Source: Dissulfurirhabdus thermomarina
Lineage (GTDB): Bacteria; Desulfobacterota; Dissulfuribacteria; Dissulfuribacterales; Dissulfurirhabdaceae
Assembly (NCBI RefSeq): GCF_012979235.1
Contig: NZ_JAATWC010000005.1
Span: 111,805 to 175,804, forward strand
Direction: 5' to 3'
Length of the DNA stretch: 64,000 nt
Both the position numbers and the translations under genes were made by a program. Shown here piece after piece: positions 1-8,534 of the stretch; within the stretch, counting starts at the first letter, position 1, and the number at the start of each line of letters is the position of its first letter. The notes beneath the pieces are model-generated. The model did not search any database. It was not told the origin of the DNA and worked only from the letters and a program-made list of their open reading frames with translations.

Positions 1-741
1 CCCTGCCAGCTCTGCCCGGAGCCTTGCTGCCCGGCGGTGAAGCGGCTCCCCTACGCGGGCGAGACGCACCCGGTCCTCTTCGGCCGGCTGCTGCTCGGCG
101 CCTTCCCGGACGTGGAGGCCCCGGGGCCCTGGCCGGTCCCGAGGCGGCCCTTCGTGGTGGAGTGGGTGGTCCCCGGCGAGGCCGGGGCCTGTCCCGCCTT
201 CACCTCCGAGGGCCTCTGCGGGGTCCATCCCGTCCGTCCCGCCGCCTGCCGCCGCTTTCCCCGGACCCGCTTCGGCCTCTTCCACCCGAGGTGTCCCCTG
301 GGAGCCGCCGTGCGGGGCGAGGCCGTCGCCGAGCCGCGCTTCCTCCACCGGCAGGCGGCCCTCGACGCCCATCTGCTGAATCTCTCGGCCCGGGAAGGGG
401 CCGGGGCCATGGCGGCCTTCCTGGGCGAGGCGGCCCCGGACCGGATGCCGCTCCTCTACAACGGGTACTGGCTGGCCGCTGTGCTCCTGGCCGGCGTGGA
501 CCTCCAGGCCGCCCTGGCGGGCCAGGAGGCGGTGCTCGAGGCCTACCGGGAGGCCGGTTTCGCGGAGCTCACCTTCCTCGTGCCCGACACCGACTTCGAG
601 GCGGGCGGGCCGGTGGACGGCTGCCTCGCCAACCTCCGGTGGCTGCGCCTCCGGGTGGAGGAGGGGCTGGCGGCGGCCCTCCGGGAGCGGCTCCGCGCCA
701 TCGGCGCGGCCCCGGGGGGCGCGGCGGAGGCGGCGACATGA
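1..741 (+). CDS. YkgJ-family cysteine-cluster protein, 5' truncated
   Basis: The reading frame is open from the first base of the window, so the true start lies upstream. The first residues read PCQLCPEPCCPAV, a dense cysteine cluster typical of the YkgJ/UPF0153 group. More cysteines follow in CPAFTSEGLCGVHPVRPAACRRFP, the CxxxxxxxC...RPxxCRxFP signature of this family, which probably binds an Fe-S cluster or zinc. The C-terminal half (about residues 110-245) has no recognisable motif. The stop codon overlaps the ATG of the following lipoprotein gene by four bases, so the two are probably co-transcribed. The substrate and physiological role are unknown. The frame is secure and the family call is good; function is not assigned. 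Confidence 0.75.
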   Translation, partial: PCQLCPEPCCPAVKRLPYAGETHPVLFGRLLLGAFPDVEAPGPWPVPRRPFVVEWVVPGEAGACPAFTSEGLCGVHPVRPAACRRFPRTRFGLFHPRCPLGAAVRGEAVAEPRFLHRQAALDAHLLNLSAREGAGAMAAFLGEAAPDRMPLLYNGYWLAAVLLAGVDLQAALAGQEAVLEAYREAGFAELTFLVPDTDFEAGGPVDGCLANLRWLRLRVEEGLAAALRERLRAIGAAPGGAAEAAT

Positions 742-2219
742 GGGGGGCGGGGGGGCTCCGCCTCGCCGCCGCCCTCCTGTGGGCCCTGGCGGCCGCCGGG
801 TGCGCGGCGTCCCGCCCGGCGGCCCTCCGCCCCGGGGCGGCGGACTGCCGGTCCCTGCTCGAGGGGCTCGACCGGGCCGCCCGCGCCGCCGGCTGCGTGG
901 ACGCCGCCGCCGCGCGGGTGCCGGGGCTGCCCTTCCTTCGCGTGACCCGCTTCTGGACCGCCTTTTCGCCGGGGGAGATGGACGGCGCCTCCCTGCGGTT
1001 CTATGCCGGGGAGTTGGCCCGGCTCGACCGGGAGGGGCGGGAGCGGGAACTGGCGTGCCTCGGGAAACCGGAGCTGGCCCCCCGGGCGGCCGCTTGCGGG
1101 GAACGGCTGCTCGGGGCCGCCCTCGAGGCCCCGGAGGCCTTCCGGCGGCGGCTGGCGGGGCTCCGGGTCCCCGACGACTACCGGCTTTCCATGCGGGTCC
1201 TCGGGCTCTATCCCCTGGTGCGCTGGCCCTTCGCCCTGGCGGTGGCCCATGCCTACGCCGAGCGGCGGGAGTGGTTCCGGGAGGACCTCGGGGCCCTGGT
1301 CCGGGACGGCGGTTGGACGCCCGCCCGGCCCGCGGCGGCGGGGCCCCCGCTTCCTGCCGGGGAGGTGGCCGCCATCCTCCGGCGGGCCTCCCGCAACCCC
1401 CTCGGGGTGCCGCTCCCCTCGCCCGGGGAGGCCCGCCGCCTCGCGGCGGCCTTCGCCCCGGTCTTCGTCCAGGAAACCGTCCATCCAGCCGACCGGTGGG
1501 GCGCCGTGGTGCCCGGCAGCGGCGGGTTCCGCGTGGACGGGGACCGGCCGGTGGTCTACTTCTACCTCGACCACCTCCTGGCCGGGGGCCGGCCCCTCCT
1601 CCGCCTGAACTACGTGATCTGGTACCCGGAACGAAACGGCGGCCTCACGCCCTGGTTCGAGCAAGGGGCCTTCGACGGCCTGACCTTCGCCCTCGTCCTG
1701 GGCCCCGATGGCCGGCCGATCCTGGGGGAGGCCATGAACAACTGCGGCTGCTACCACATGGAGTTCCCGGCACCGGCCGTGGCGGTCCGGGCCCGCCCGA
1801 TCCCTTTCGGCCCGGACCCCCTGGTGCCCCAGGCGCTGCCCGTTCCGGGCCCGGGGGAGCGCCTGGCCGTCTTTCTCATGTCCGGCTGGCACCAGGTGCT
1901 CCGGGTGACCGCCGAGGCATCCGCGGGGCCCGGGCGGCGCTACGAGCTCCGGCCCTACGCCGAACTCGAGACCCCGGCCGGGCCGGGCCGCCGCTTCTTC
2001 GACGGGCGGGGGGTGGTGCCGGGATCGGAGCGGGTGGAGCGCTTCTTCTTCTTTTCCATGGGGATTCCCGCCGTGGGCAGCATGCGGCAGCGGGGCCACC
2101 AGCCCATCACCCTCCTCGGGCGGGAGCACTACGACGATCCCCGCCGCCTCGAGCGGCACTTCGAGCTCCGGTTGCCCGCGGGGGAGGCGGGCGACGGGGC
2201 CGGCCCCTCCGGCGAGTGA
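738..2219 (+). CDS. Predicted lipoprotein of unknown function
   Basis: A 493-residue protein with a lipoprotein signal: a hydrophobic stretch followed by a lipobox ending at Cys22 (AAAGC). The mature part has scattered cysteines and a central segment with NNCGCYHMEF near residue 337, followed by beta-rich sequence. I do not recognise a named family. The ATG overlaps the stop of the upstream cysteine-cluster gene, and its own TGA overlaps the ATG of the following methyltransferase, so the three genes form one translationally coupled unit. It is probably anchored in the envelope. Nothing in the sequence shows an enzymatic activity. Confidence 0.7.
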   Translation: MRGAGGLRLAAALLWALAAAGCAASRPAALRPGAADCRSLLEGLDRAARAAGCVDAAAARVPGLPFLRVTRFWTAFSPGEMDGASLRFYAGELARLDREGRERELACLGKPELAPRAAACGERLLGAALEAPEAFRRRLAGLRVPDDYRLSMRVLGLYPLVRWPFALAVAHAYAERREWFREDLGALVRDGGWTPARPAAAGPPLPAGEVAAILRRASRNPLGVPLPSPGEARRLAAAFAPVFVQETVHPADRWGAVVPGSGGFRVDGDRPVVYFYLDHLLAGGRPLLRLNYVIWYPERNGGLTPWFEQGAFDGLTFALVLGPDGRPILGEAMNNCGCYHMEFPAPAVAVRARPIPFGPDPLVPQALPVPGPGERLAVFLMSGWHQVLRVTAEASAGPGRRYELRPYAELETPAGPGRRFFDGRGVVPGSERVERFFFFSMGIPAVGSMRQRGHQPITLLGREHYDDPRRLERHFELRLPAGEAGDGAGPSGE

Positions 2220-2893
2220 TGGAACGTGTCCCGGAGCCCGAGCTCATGGCCGGCGAGGACCAGGCCCGTGCCTACGCCGAGGCCGACTTCGAGGAGCCGC
2301 ACCGCCGGGTGCTCGAGGTCTTCCACGGCTGCTTTCCGGGCCTTTCCGTCCGGGGGCCCGTGCTGGACCTCGGCTGCGGGCCCGGGGACATCACCCGGCG
2401 GTTCGCCGAGGCGTTCCCCGGCTGCGAGGTGCACGGGGTGGACGGCTCGCCGGCCATGCTGCGCCAGGCCCGGCGCCTGCTGGCGGTATCGCCCGCCCGG
2501 CACCGCGTCCGCCTGGTCCTGGGCGTCCTCCCGGACGCGCCGCTGGCCCGATCGGCCTACGATCTCGTGGTCTCGAACAGTCTCCTCCACCACCTGGCGG
2601 ACCCGGGGGTCCTCTGGCGGGCCGCCCGGGCCTTCGGGCGCCCGGGGGCCGCGGTCTTCGTCATGGATCTGCGGCGGCCGGACAGCCCGGCCGAGGCGGC
2701 GGCCCTGGTGGACCGCTACGCCGGCGGGGAGCCGGAGATCCTCCGCCGGGACTTCTTCCGGTCGCTCTTGGCGGCCTACCGGCCCGGCGAGGTCCGCCGT
2801 CAGCTCGAGGCCGCGGGGCTCCATCACTTCGAGGTGCAGGCCGTGGGCGACCGGCACCTGGCGGCCTGGGGACGGCTCCTGCCGGGCGGGTGA
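2219..2893 (+). CDS. Class I SAM-dependent methyltransferase
   Basis: A 224-residue protein with the class I methyltransferase fold markers: motif I VLDLGCGPGDITRRFAE near residues 43-59, an acidic motif II (VHGVDGSPAMLRQAR), and YDLVVSNSLLHHLADP, the usual post-II segment. Such proteins transfer a methyl group from S-adenosylmethionine to a small molecule; the acceptor cannot be read from sequence. The ATG lies in a TGATG overlap with the preceding lipoprotein gene. A small hairpin with a T-rich tail follows the stop, so this is probably the last gene of the unit. The family is confident; the substrate is unknown. Confidence 0.85.
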   Translation: MERVPEPELMAGEDQARAYAEADFEEPHRRVLEVFHGCFPGLSVRGPVLDLGCGPGDITRRFAEAFPGCEVHGVDGSPAMLRQARRLLAVSPARHRVRLVLGVLPDAPLARSAYDLVVSNSLLHHLADPGVLWRAARAFGRPGAAVFVMDLRRPDSPAEAAALVDRYAGGEPEILRRDFFRSLLAAYRPGEVRRQLEAAGLHHFEVQAVGDRHLAAWGRLLPGG

Positions 2894-2896
2894 ATT

Positions 2897-2925
2897 GCCC
2901 CTTGCGCCCGGGGCGTTTTTGTTTT
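2897..2925 (+). terminator. Weak intrinsic terminator after methyltransferase
   Basis: A five-base-pair GC stem (GCCCC at 2897-2901 with GGGGC at 2910-2914) is followed by GTTTTTGTTTT. It lies just after the methyltransferase stop and before the next operon. The stem is short, so efficiency is uncertain. Confidence 0.45.
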
Positions 2926-2949
2926 ATGAAGTGCCCCCAAGCCCCGTTC

Positions 2950-2971
2950 ATTCGCCCGGGTTCTGGCGAAT
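2950..2971. promoter_or_regulatory. Inverted repeat upstream of torD-like gene
   Basis: ATTCGCC at 2950-2956 and GGCGAAT at 2965-2971 form a perfect 7-bp inverted repeat with an 8-base spacer, about 55 bases upstream of the torD-like start. The placement and symmetry suit a transcription factor operator for the molybdoenzyme operon. The regulator is not identifiable from the sequence. Confidence 0.35.
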
Positions 2972-3026
2972 CTCGCTCCGGCCGGAAAAGGTTCCTAAAA
3001 GATAGATATCAAACCATCGTGACTTG

Positions 3027-3587
3027 ATGAGTTCATCCGATCGAGATCTCTTCTTGTTCCTGGGGCGGGCCTTCCAGTATCCCGACGCGCAGGTCGCCCT
3101 GCACGGTGCCTGGACCCTCAAGAAGCTCGCCCGCGACCTCGGGCTCGATCTCCCCGACGTCCCCGAGATCTCCCTCGAAGAACTCCAGACCGAGTACACC
3201 CGCCTGTTCATCAACTCGCCCGAGGGGGCCGCGGCGCCGCCCTACGCCTCCATCTACCGCCACCGGGCGGGTTTTCTCTACCAGGAAGGGCACGACGAGG
3301 CCCTTTCTTATTACCGGGAAATGGGGTTCGAGCCCGTGGAGGGGCCCGAGCCCGGGGATCACATCGGCTTTGAACTGGCCTTCGTGGGGCTCTTGCTGGA
3401 AGAGGGCCGGCTGGATCTCTTGGAGCGTTTCCTGGGCGGCCACCTGCTCAAGTGGTATCCGGAGCTGGCCGCCCGGCTCCTCGCGGCCCGGCCGCATCCC
3501 TTCTACGCGGCCCTGGCGCAGGTCACCGACGCCTGTCTGAACAGACTGTTGGAGGAGGTTGTGCATGAAGAGAAGAGAGTTCCTTAA
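3027..3587 (+). CDS. TorD/DmsD-family molybdoenzyme chaperone
   Basis: A 186-residue all-helical protein of the TorD/NarJ (nitrate reductase delta) superfamily, with the family-typical region EYTRLFINSPEGAAAPPYASIYR near residues 55-78. These cytoplasmic chaperones bind the Tat signal of a specific molybdoenzyme and hold it for cofactor insertion. It directly precedes and overlaps a Tat-signal molybdoenzyme gene, which fits. The ATG at 3027 is preferred; a TTG one codon upstream is possible. No strong Shine-Dalgarno is visible. The family call is firm; the partner is inferred from context. Confidence 0.85.
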   Translation: MSSSDRDLFLFLGRAFQYPDAQVALHGAWTLKKLARDLGLDLPDVPEISLEELQTEYTRLFINSPEGAAAPPYASIYRHRAGFLYQEGHDEALSYYREMGFEPVEGPEPGDHIGFELAFVGLLLEEGRLDLLERFLGGHLLKWYPELAARLLAARPHPFYAALAQVTDACLNRLLEEVVHEEKRVP

Positions 3588-5847
3588 GTTTTCGACGGCG
3601 AGCTGCATGGCGCTGGCCGCCATGGAGCTGGGCGGAGGAAAGGCTTTCTTCAGGCCCGCCAAGGCCATGGCCTCCGGGGAGCTGCCCGGCAGCCTCGGAG
3701 CCAAGGAGGTCTACTCCGTCTGCGAGATGTGTTTCTGGCGGTGCCCCATCGTGGCCAAGGTGAAGGGCGGCAAGCTGGTCAAGATCGAGGGCAACCCCAA
3801 GAGCCCGGCCAACGGCAAGCGGGTCTGCGCCCGGGGCAACTCCGGCGTCCAGCTCCTCTACGACCCGGATCGGGTGAAGTACCCCATGAAGCGGACGGGC
3901 GCCCGGGGCGAGGGCAAGTGGGCCCGGATCTCCTGGGACGAGGCCCTGGACGAGGTGGCCTACAACATGAAGAAGGTGCGGAAGAAGTACGGCCCGCACG
4001 CCCTGGCCTACTTCGACCACGGGGCTTCCGCCGAGTTCATGCGCGGCCTCTTCATGCACATGGGCACCGAGAACTACTCCAACGAGCCCGCCTTCTTCCA
4101 GTGCGTCGGGCCCGTGGCCGAGGCCTTCATCTCCTCCATGGGGTACCTGGTCTCCGGCACCCGGCAGTACACGGACATGGGGCACGCCAAGGCCATCCTC
4201 CTGGTGGGGAGCCACATCGGCGAGAACGTCCACGTCTCCCACGTGCGGGAGTACATCCAGGGGCTGGCCAACGGCGCCAAGCTCGTGGTGGTGGACCCGC
4301 GCTTTTCGGCCCCGGCCAACAAGGCCGACGTCTGGCTGCCCATCCGGCCCGGCACGGACACCGCGCTGCTGCTTGCCTGGATCAACTACGTCATCCAGCA
4401 CAAGCTCTACGACAAGGACTTCGTGGCCAACCACTGCGAGGGCTTCGAGGCGGTGAAGGAGGGTGTCAAGGACTACACCCTCGAATGGGCCGCCCGTATC
4501 TGCGACCTCAAGGTGGCCGACATGGAGGCCGCCATCCGGATGCTCGCCAAGGCGGCGCCCAACGTCACCATCCACCCGGGCCGGCACTCCACCTGGTACG
4601 GGCGGGGTGACGTCCAGCGCCACCGGGCCCTGGCCATCTTGAACGGGCTCCTCGGGGCCGTGGCCGTGCCGGGCGGGCTGTATCTGCCCACCCCGGTGAA
4701 GACCGGAAAGAGCGAGTGCCCCGAGTGCGAGGCCGAGGTGGAGGAGCCGGACACCTCGCTCAAGGACGACTTCCCCTACGCCGGGAACTTCCCCGGCAAC
4801 CCCACGGCCAAGATCATCGAGGCCACCCTCACCGGTGAGCCCTATCCCATCAAGCTCTGGGGCGTCAACGGGGTGAACATCCTCCAGACCATCCCGAACC
4901 CCTACGACACCATGGAGGCCATCAAGAAACTGGACTTCATCTTCACCGAGTCCATGATGGCCGACGAGGCGGCCATGTGGGCCGACATCGTGCTGCCCGG
5001 GGCGACCTACCTCGAGCGCTACGACAGCCTCCATACCTACGACGGCATCACCCCGTACCTCGCCGTCCGCCAGCCCGCGGTGGAGCCGCTCTTCGAGTCG
5101 AAGTCCAGCTACTGGATCGCCCGCGAGCTCGCCAAGCGGCTCGGCGTCGACTGCTACCCCTGCGAGCACGAGGTGGAGTACATCGAGGAGGAGCTCAAGG
5201 GGGCGGGGCTCACCCTGGAGAAGCTCAACCGGATGGGCGGCATCGTGAGCTACAAGGCCAATCCCTACCGGAGCCGCAAGGAGCTCAAGCTCCCCACCGA
5301 GAGCGGCAAGGTGAACCTCGCGGTCGCGCACTACGAAGACGACGACTTCGACCCGGTGCCGAAGTTCGAGCCGACCCCGGCGCCCCCCAAGGGCTACGCC
5401 CGGCTCATCTACGGCCGCGTCCCGGTCCACACCTTCAGCCGGACCATGAACAACCTCTGGCTCCACAACGAGTGGCCCGAGAACCACGCCTGGGTGAACG
5501 ACGAGGTGGCGGCCAAGCTCGGCATCGCCGACGGCGACACCATCGTGCTCGAAAACCAGGACGGGAAGCGCTCCCTGGAGGTCAAGGCCAAGGTGACCCC
5601 GGGCATCCGGCCCGACGCCATCTACCTGCCGCACGGGTTCGGCAGCCGCTCCAAGCGCCTCACCCGGGCCTACGGCAAGGGCGCCAGCGACCAGTTCCTC
5701 ATCACCCACTACGAGAACTGCCCGTTCACCGGGGCCTCGAGCCACCGGACGAGCTTCGTGCGGATCGTCAAGGGGGGCAAGGCGCTCGACATCCCCGAGC
5801 TCCGGCCGCTGCCCCGGGAGATCCCCCGCTTCAAGAAGAGCGCGTAA
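3565..5847 (+). CDS. Tat-exported molybdopterin oxidoreductase, PhsA/PsrA (thiosulfate/polysulfide reductase) type
   Basis: A 760-residue catalytic subunit. It starts with a twin-arginine signal (MKRREFLKF), then the [4Fe-4S] motif CEMCFWRCPIV...VCARG of the Mo-bisMGD family. A cysteine at residue 180 (FFQCVGP) lies where the molybdenum ligand sits in PhsA/PsrA/SreA-type enzymes. The C-terminal molydopterin-binding domain (about residues 620-745) contains RTMNNLWLHNEWPE and GFGSRS. The family reduces thiosulfate, polysulfide or sulfur in the periplasm. The ATG at 3565 follows GGAGGAGG at a good distance and overlaps the torD-like gene. The next gene encodes the electron-transfer ferredoxin, but no NrfD membrane anchor is encoded here. 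The sulfur substrate is inferred from family resemblance; other oxyanions cannot be excluded. Confidence 0.85.
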   Translation: MKRREFLKFSTASCMALAAMELGGGKAFFRPAKAMASGELPGSLGAKEVYSVCEMCFWRCPIVAKVKGGKLVKIEGNPKSPANGKRVCARGNSGVQLLYDPDRVKYPMKRTGARGEGKWARISWDEALDEVAYNMKKVRKKYGPHALAYFDHGASAEFMRGLFMHMGTENYSNEPAFFQCVGPVAEAFISSMGYLVSGTRQYTDMGHAKAILLVGSHIGENVHVSHVREYIQGLANGAKLVVVDPRFSAPANKADVWLPIRPGTDTALLLAWINYVIQHKLYDKDFVANHCEGFEAVKEGVKDYTLEWAARICDLKVADMEAAIRMLAKAAPNVTIHPGRHSTWYGRGDVQRHRALAILNGLLGAVAVPGGLYLPTPVKTGKSECPECEAEVEEPDTSLKDDFPYAGNFPGNPTAKIIEATLTGEPYPIKLWGVNGVNILQTIPNPYDTMEAIKKLDFIFTESMMADEAAMWADIVLPGATYLERYDSLHTYDGITPYLAVRQPAVEPLFESKSSYWIARELAKRLGVDCYPCEHEVEYIEEELKGAGLTLEKLNRMGGIVSYKANPYRSRKELKLPTESGKVNLAVAHYEDDDFDPVPKFEPTPAPPKGYARLIYGRVPVHTFSRTMNNLWLHNEWPENHAWVNDEVAAKLGIADGDTIVLENQDGKRSLEVKAKVTPGIRPDAIYLPHGFGSRSKRLTRAYGKGASDQFLITHYENCPFTGASSHRTSFVRIVKGGKALDIPELRPLPREIPRFKKSA

Positions 5848-5863
5848 TAAGGAGGGTTAAGGA

Positions 5864-6610
5864 ATGAGCCAATATGCCATGGTGATAGATCTGGACCGGT
5901 GCGTGGGCTGCCACGCCTGCGCCATCGCGTGCCGGGCGGAGTGGAAGGTCCCCACCGAGGAGGGCTACCGCCGGAACTGGGTGAAGCGGATCGGGCCGGA
6001 AAAGACCCCCTACGGGATCTCCTATACCTTCTTCCCCGGCCTCTGCAACCACTGCGACCACCCCGTGTGCGTGGACGTCTGCCCGGTGGACCCCGAGGAG
6101 CGGACCTTCACGGACTTCCGCACCGGGAAGAAGACCCGGATGGAGATCAAGGCGACGTACAAGGATCCCTTCACGGGGGCGGTGCTCATCGCCAAGGAGC
6201 GGTGCATCGGCTGCGGCGCCTGCGTGGAGGCCTGTCCCTACCACGCCCGCTACCTCGACGAGACCCTCGACGAGCCCAAGGCCGACAAGTGCACCTTCTG
6301 CTACGAGCGGCTCGCCCACGGCGAGGAGCCGGCCTGCGTCAAGACCTGCATCGCCGACGCCCGGATCTTCGGGGACCTCTCCGATCGCAACTCCCGCGTC
6401 TACAAGCTGGTCCACAAGGAGGGCGCCAAGCGCCTCGAGTCCGACGTGGTGAAGATCGGGCCCAACGTCTACTGGAAGGGCAAGAAGAAGGACCTTCATG
6501 CCCTCTTCAAGAACTACGCGCCGCGCGAGCGGACCTGGGAAGAGGTGGACAACATGAGCCGCCGCGGCTTCCTGGCGGGGCTCGCCCGGAAGACGTCCCT
6601 CAAGGGCTGA
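5864..6610 (+). CDS. Four-cluster [4Fe-4S] electron-transfer subunit (PhsB/NrfC type)
   Basis: A 248-residue ferredoxin-like subunit with four cysteine groups: CVGCHACAIAC, CNHCDHPVCVDVC, CIGCGACVEAC and CTFC...CVKTC. These give four [4Fe-4S] clusters as in PhsB, PsrB and NrfC. It passes electrons to the molybdoenzyme encoded 16 bases upstream, and AAGGAGGG precedes its ATG. It has no signal peptide and would be exported by hitch-hiking on the Tat partner. The C-terminus is odd: after the last cluster comes a tail with NMSRRGFLAGLARK, which looks like the start of a Tat signal but at the wrong end of the protein. A strong terminator follows the stop, closing the operon. Confidence 0.88.
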   Translation: MSQYAMVIDLDRCVGCHACAIACRAEWKVPTEEGYRRNWVKRIGPEKTPYGISYTFFPGLCNHCDHPVCVDVCPVDPEERTFTDFRTGKKTRMEIKATYKDPFTGAVLIAKERCIGCGACVEACPYHARYLDETLDEPKADKCTFCYERLAHGEEPACVKTCIADARIFGDLSDRNSRVYKLVHKEGAKRLESDVVKIGPNVYWKGKKKDLHALFKNYAPRERTWEEVDNMSRRGFLAGLARKTSLKG

Positions 6611-6634
6611 TCCGGCCCTTCGCGGACATCCAAG

Positions 6635-6671
6635 CGCGGGGCGGGCCGGACGGCCCGCCCCGCGTCTTTTT
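6635..6671 (+). terminator. Strong rho-independent terminator
   Basis: A perfect 13-bp GC stem (6635-6647 with 6652-6664), loop GGAC, and the tail TCTTTTT. It ends the torD-like / molybdoenzyme / ferredoxin operon. Confidence 0.9.
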
Positions 6672-6686
6672 GTCGGAGGAACGAAC

Positions 6687-7157
6687 ATGATGGACAACAC
6701 AAGTGGCGGGGGCCGCGTGGTCTCCATCGCCTGGAGCGAGCGGAAGGGGGAACGCAAGACGCGGGTCGAGCGGGCCGTCCTGGTGGCCGGTCACGGCCTC
6801 GAGGGCGACGCCCACGCCGGGCCCTGGCACCGGCAGGTGAGCTTGCTTGCCGCCGAGGGGATCTCGCGCGCCCGGGAAAGGGGGCTCGACGTCCACTTCG
6901 GGGACTTCGCGGAGAACGTCGCCACCGAGGGGATCGACTGGCCCGCCGTTGCCGTGGGGACCCGGGTCCGCATCGGCGCCGAGGTCGAGATCGAGATCAC
7001 CCAGATCGGGAAGCGCTGCCATACCCGCTGCGCCATCTACCACATGGCCGGCGACTGCATCATGCCCCGGGAAGGGGTCTTCGGCCGGGTGCTCCGGGGC
7101 GGCGAGATCCGGGTCGGCGACGCGGTCCGGCTGCTTTCCGGGGAGGCGGGCGAATGA
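6687..7157 (+). CDS. MOSC domain protein
   Basis: A 156-residue protein made almost entirely of a MOSC (molybdenum cofactor sulfurase C-terminal) domain: GLEGDAHAGPWHRQVSLLAAE near residues 35-55 and a conserved cysteine in GKRCHTRCAIYHMAGDC. MOSC proteins bind molybdenum cofactor or transfer sulfur. It sits just downstream of a molybdoenzyme operon, separated by a terminator, so a part in cofactor supply is plausible. GGAGG precedes the ATG. The family is firm; the exact reaction is not known. Confidence 0.85.
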   Translation: MMDNTSGGGRVVSIAWSERKGERKTRVERAVLVAGHGLEGDAHAGPWHRQVSLLAAEGISRARERGLDVHFGDFAENVATEGIDWPAVAVGTRVRIGAEVEIEITQIGKRCHTRCAIYHMAGDCIMPREGVFGRVLRGGEIRVGDAVRLLSGEAGE

Positions 7158-7211
7158 ACCCCGGGGCGGCCGTCCCGGCCCGCCGGGGTCGCGCGGGGTA
7201 GGGCGGCCCGG

Positions 7212-8417
7212 GTGGCGCGGATGGTGTCCTCCGCCGGGCCGGATCCCGGGGCCGGGCGCCGCCGGGCCCTGCGCTTCATCCTCTGCCTGGGCCTCGTCAG
7301 CCTCTTCGGCGACATGGCCTACGAGGGGGCCCGGGGGGTCACCGGGCCGTACCTGGCGCTCCTCGGGGCCGGGGGGGCGGCGGTGGGCCTCGTGGCGGGG
7401 CTCGGCGAGTTCGCCGGGCACGTCCTCCGGCTCGCCTCCGGGGTGGCCGCCGACCGGACCCGCGCCTACTGGCCCCTCACCTTCCTGGGCTACGGGCTCA
7501 TGCTCGCCGTCCCGGCCCTGGCCCTGGTGACCTCGTGGCCGGCGGCGGCCGCCTGCCTCGTGCTGGAGCGGGCGGGGAAGGCCCTCCGATCCCCGGCCCG
7601 CGACGCCATCCTCGCCGGAGCCGCCCGGGAGGTGGGGCGGGGCACCGGCTTCGGCCTCCACGAGGCCCTGGACCAGGTGGGCGCCGTGGCCGGCCCGCTG
7701 CTCCTGGCCGGGGTCTTCGCCCTGGGGCTCGGCTACCGGGCCGGCTTCGCGGTGCTCGTCGTCCCCGTGGGGCTCGCCCTCCTCGCGCTCTGGCGCGCCC
7801 GGGCGGCGGCGCCGCCGGAGCCGCCCCGGGCCGGGGCCGGCCGGCCGGGGGCGGCGGTCCCCACGCGGCTCGGCCGCCGGTTCCGGGCCTACGTCCTCTT
7901 CACCTTCTTCGCCGTCCTGGGGCTCGCCAACTTCCCCCTCGTCGCCTACCACCTCGGGGTCACCGGGGCCGTCTCCCGCACCACGATCCCCCTCCTCTAC
8001 GCCCTCGCCATGGGGGTGGACGCCCTGGCCGCCCTGGCGGCCGGGCGCCTCTACGACCGCCTCGGCCTCGCCGTGATCGGCGGGGTGCCGGTCCTCACGG
8101 CGGGTGCCACGGCGCTCGCCTTCGCGCCGGGGCCGGGGGCGGCGGTGACGGGCGTCGTCCTCTGGGGCGCCGTCATGGGCCTCCACGAGGCCGTCATGCG
8201 GGCCGCGGTGGCGGACCTCGCCCCCCGGTGGCGGCGGGGCACCGCCTACGGGATCTTCCACGCGGTCTACGGGGCGGCATGGCTCGCGGGGGGCTGGACC
8301 ATGGGGGCGCTCCACGACGCGGCCCCCGGGGCGCTTGCCGCCTTCGCCGCCGGGGCGGAGCTCTTGGCGCTTGCCGCCTTCGCCGCCGGGCTTCGGCCGG
8401 GGCAAGGGGACGGGTGA
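7212..8417 (+). CDS. MFS transporter
   Basis: A roughly 400-residue inner-membrane protein with about 12 hydrophobic segments and the MFS loop motif in GVAADRTRAYWP near residue 76. The second half contains GRLYDRLGLAVIG, the matching loop. FGDMAYEGARGVTGPYLALLGA near the N-terminus is typical of a set of MFS proteins of unknown substrate. The start is uncertain: GTG at 7212 or ATG at 7221, neither with a clear ribosome binding site. It lies 54 bases after the MOSC gene. The substrate is unknown. Confidence 0.8.
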   Translation: MARMVSSAGPDPGAGRRRALRFILCLGLVSLFGDMAYEGARGVTGPYLALLGAGGAAVGLVAGLGEFAGHVLRLASGVAADRTRAYWPLTFLGYGLMLAVPALALVTSWPAAAACLVLERAGKALRSPARDAILAGAAREVGRGTGFGLHEALDQVGAVAGPLLLAGVFALGLGYRAGFAVLVVPVGLALLALWRARAAAPPEPPRAGAGRPGAAVPTRLGRRFRAYVLFTFFAVLGLANFPLVAYHLGVTGAVSRTTIPLLYALAMGVDALAALAAGRLYDRLGLAVIGGVPVLTAGATALAFAPGPGAAVTGVVLWGAVMGLHEAVMRAAVADLAPRWRRGTAYGIFHAVYGAAWLAGGWTMGALHDAAPGALAAFAAGAELLALAAFAAGLRPGQGDG

Positions 8418-8448
8418 GGGGGCGGAGGCCCCGCTGCGGCCGGGGATT

Positions 8449-8476
8449 TTGGCGGCTCCTCGTTGTTTGGTAGAAT
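8449..8476 (+). promoter_or_regulatory. Candidate sigma-70 promoter for the sensor operon
   Basis: TTGGCG at 8449-8454 and TAGAAT at 8471-8476 are 16 bases apart, in the 117-base gap before the PhnD-like gene. A transcript would start near 8483 and carry about a 50-base leader. The -10 box is close to consensus; the -35 box is partial. Confidence 0.5.
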
Positions 8477-8534
8477 GGAGAGCGGAGGAGAGGCGGGAGC
8501 CCGGGACCAGGCGCCCTCCGGCGCGGGAGGCATC

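Noticed and set aside
3523..5745. A 740-codon open frame antisense to the PhsA/PsrA-like gene
   Set aside because: Shadow frame: the sense strand has a Tat signal, Fe-S motif and full molybdopterin domains.
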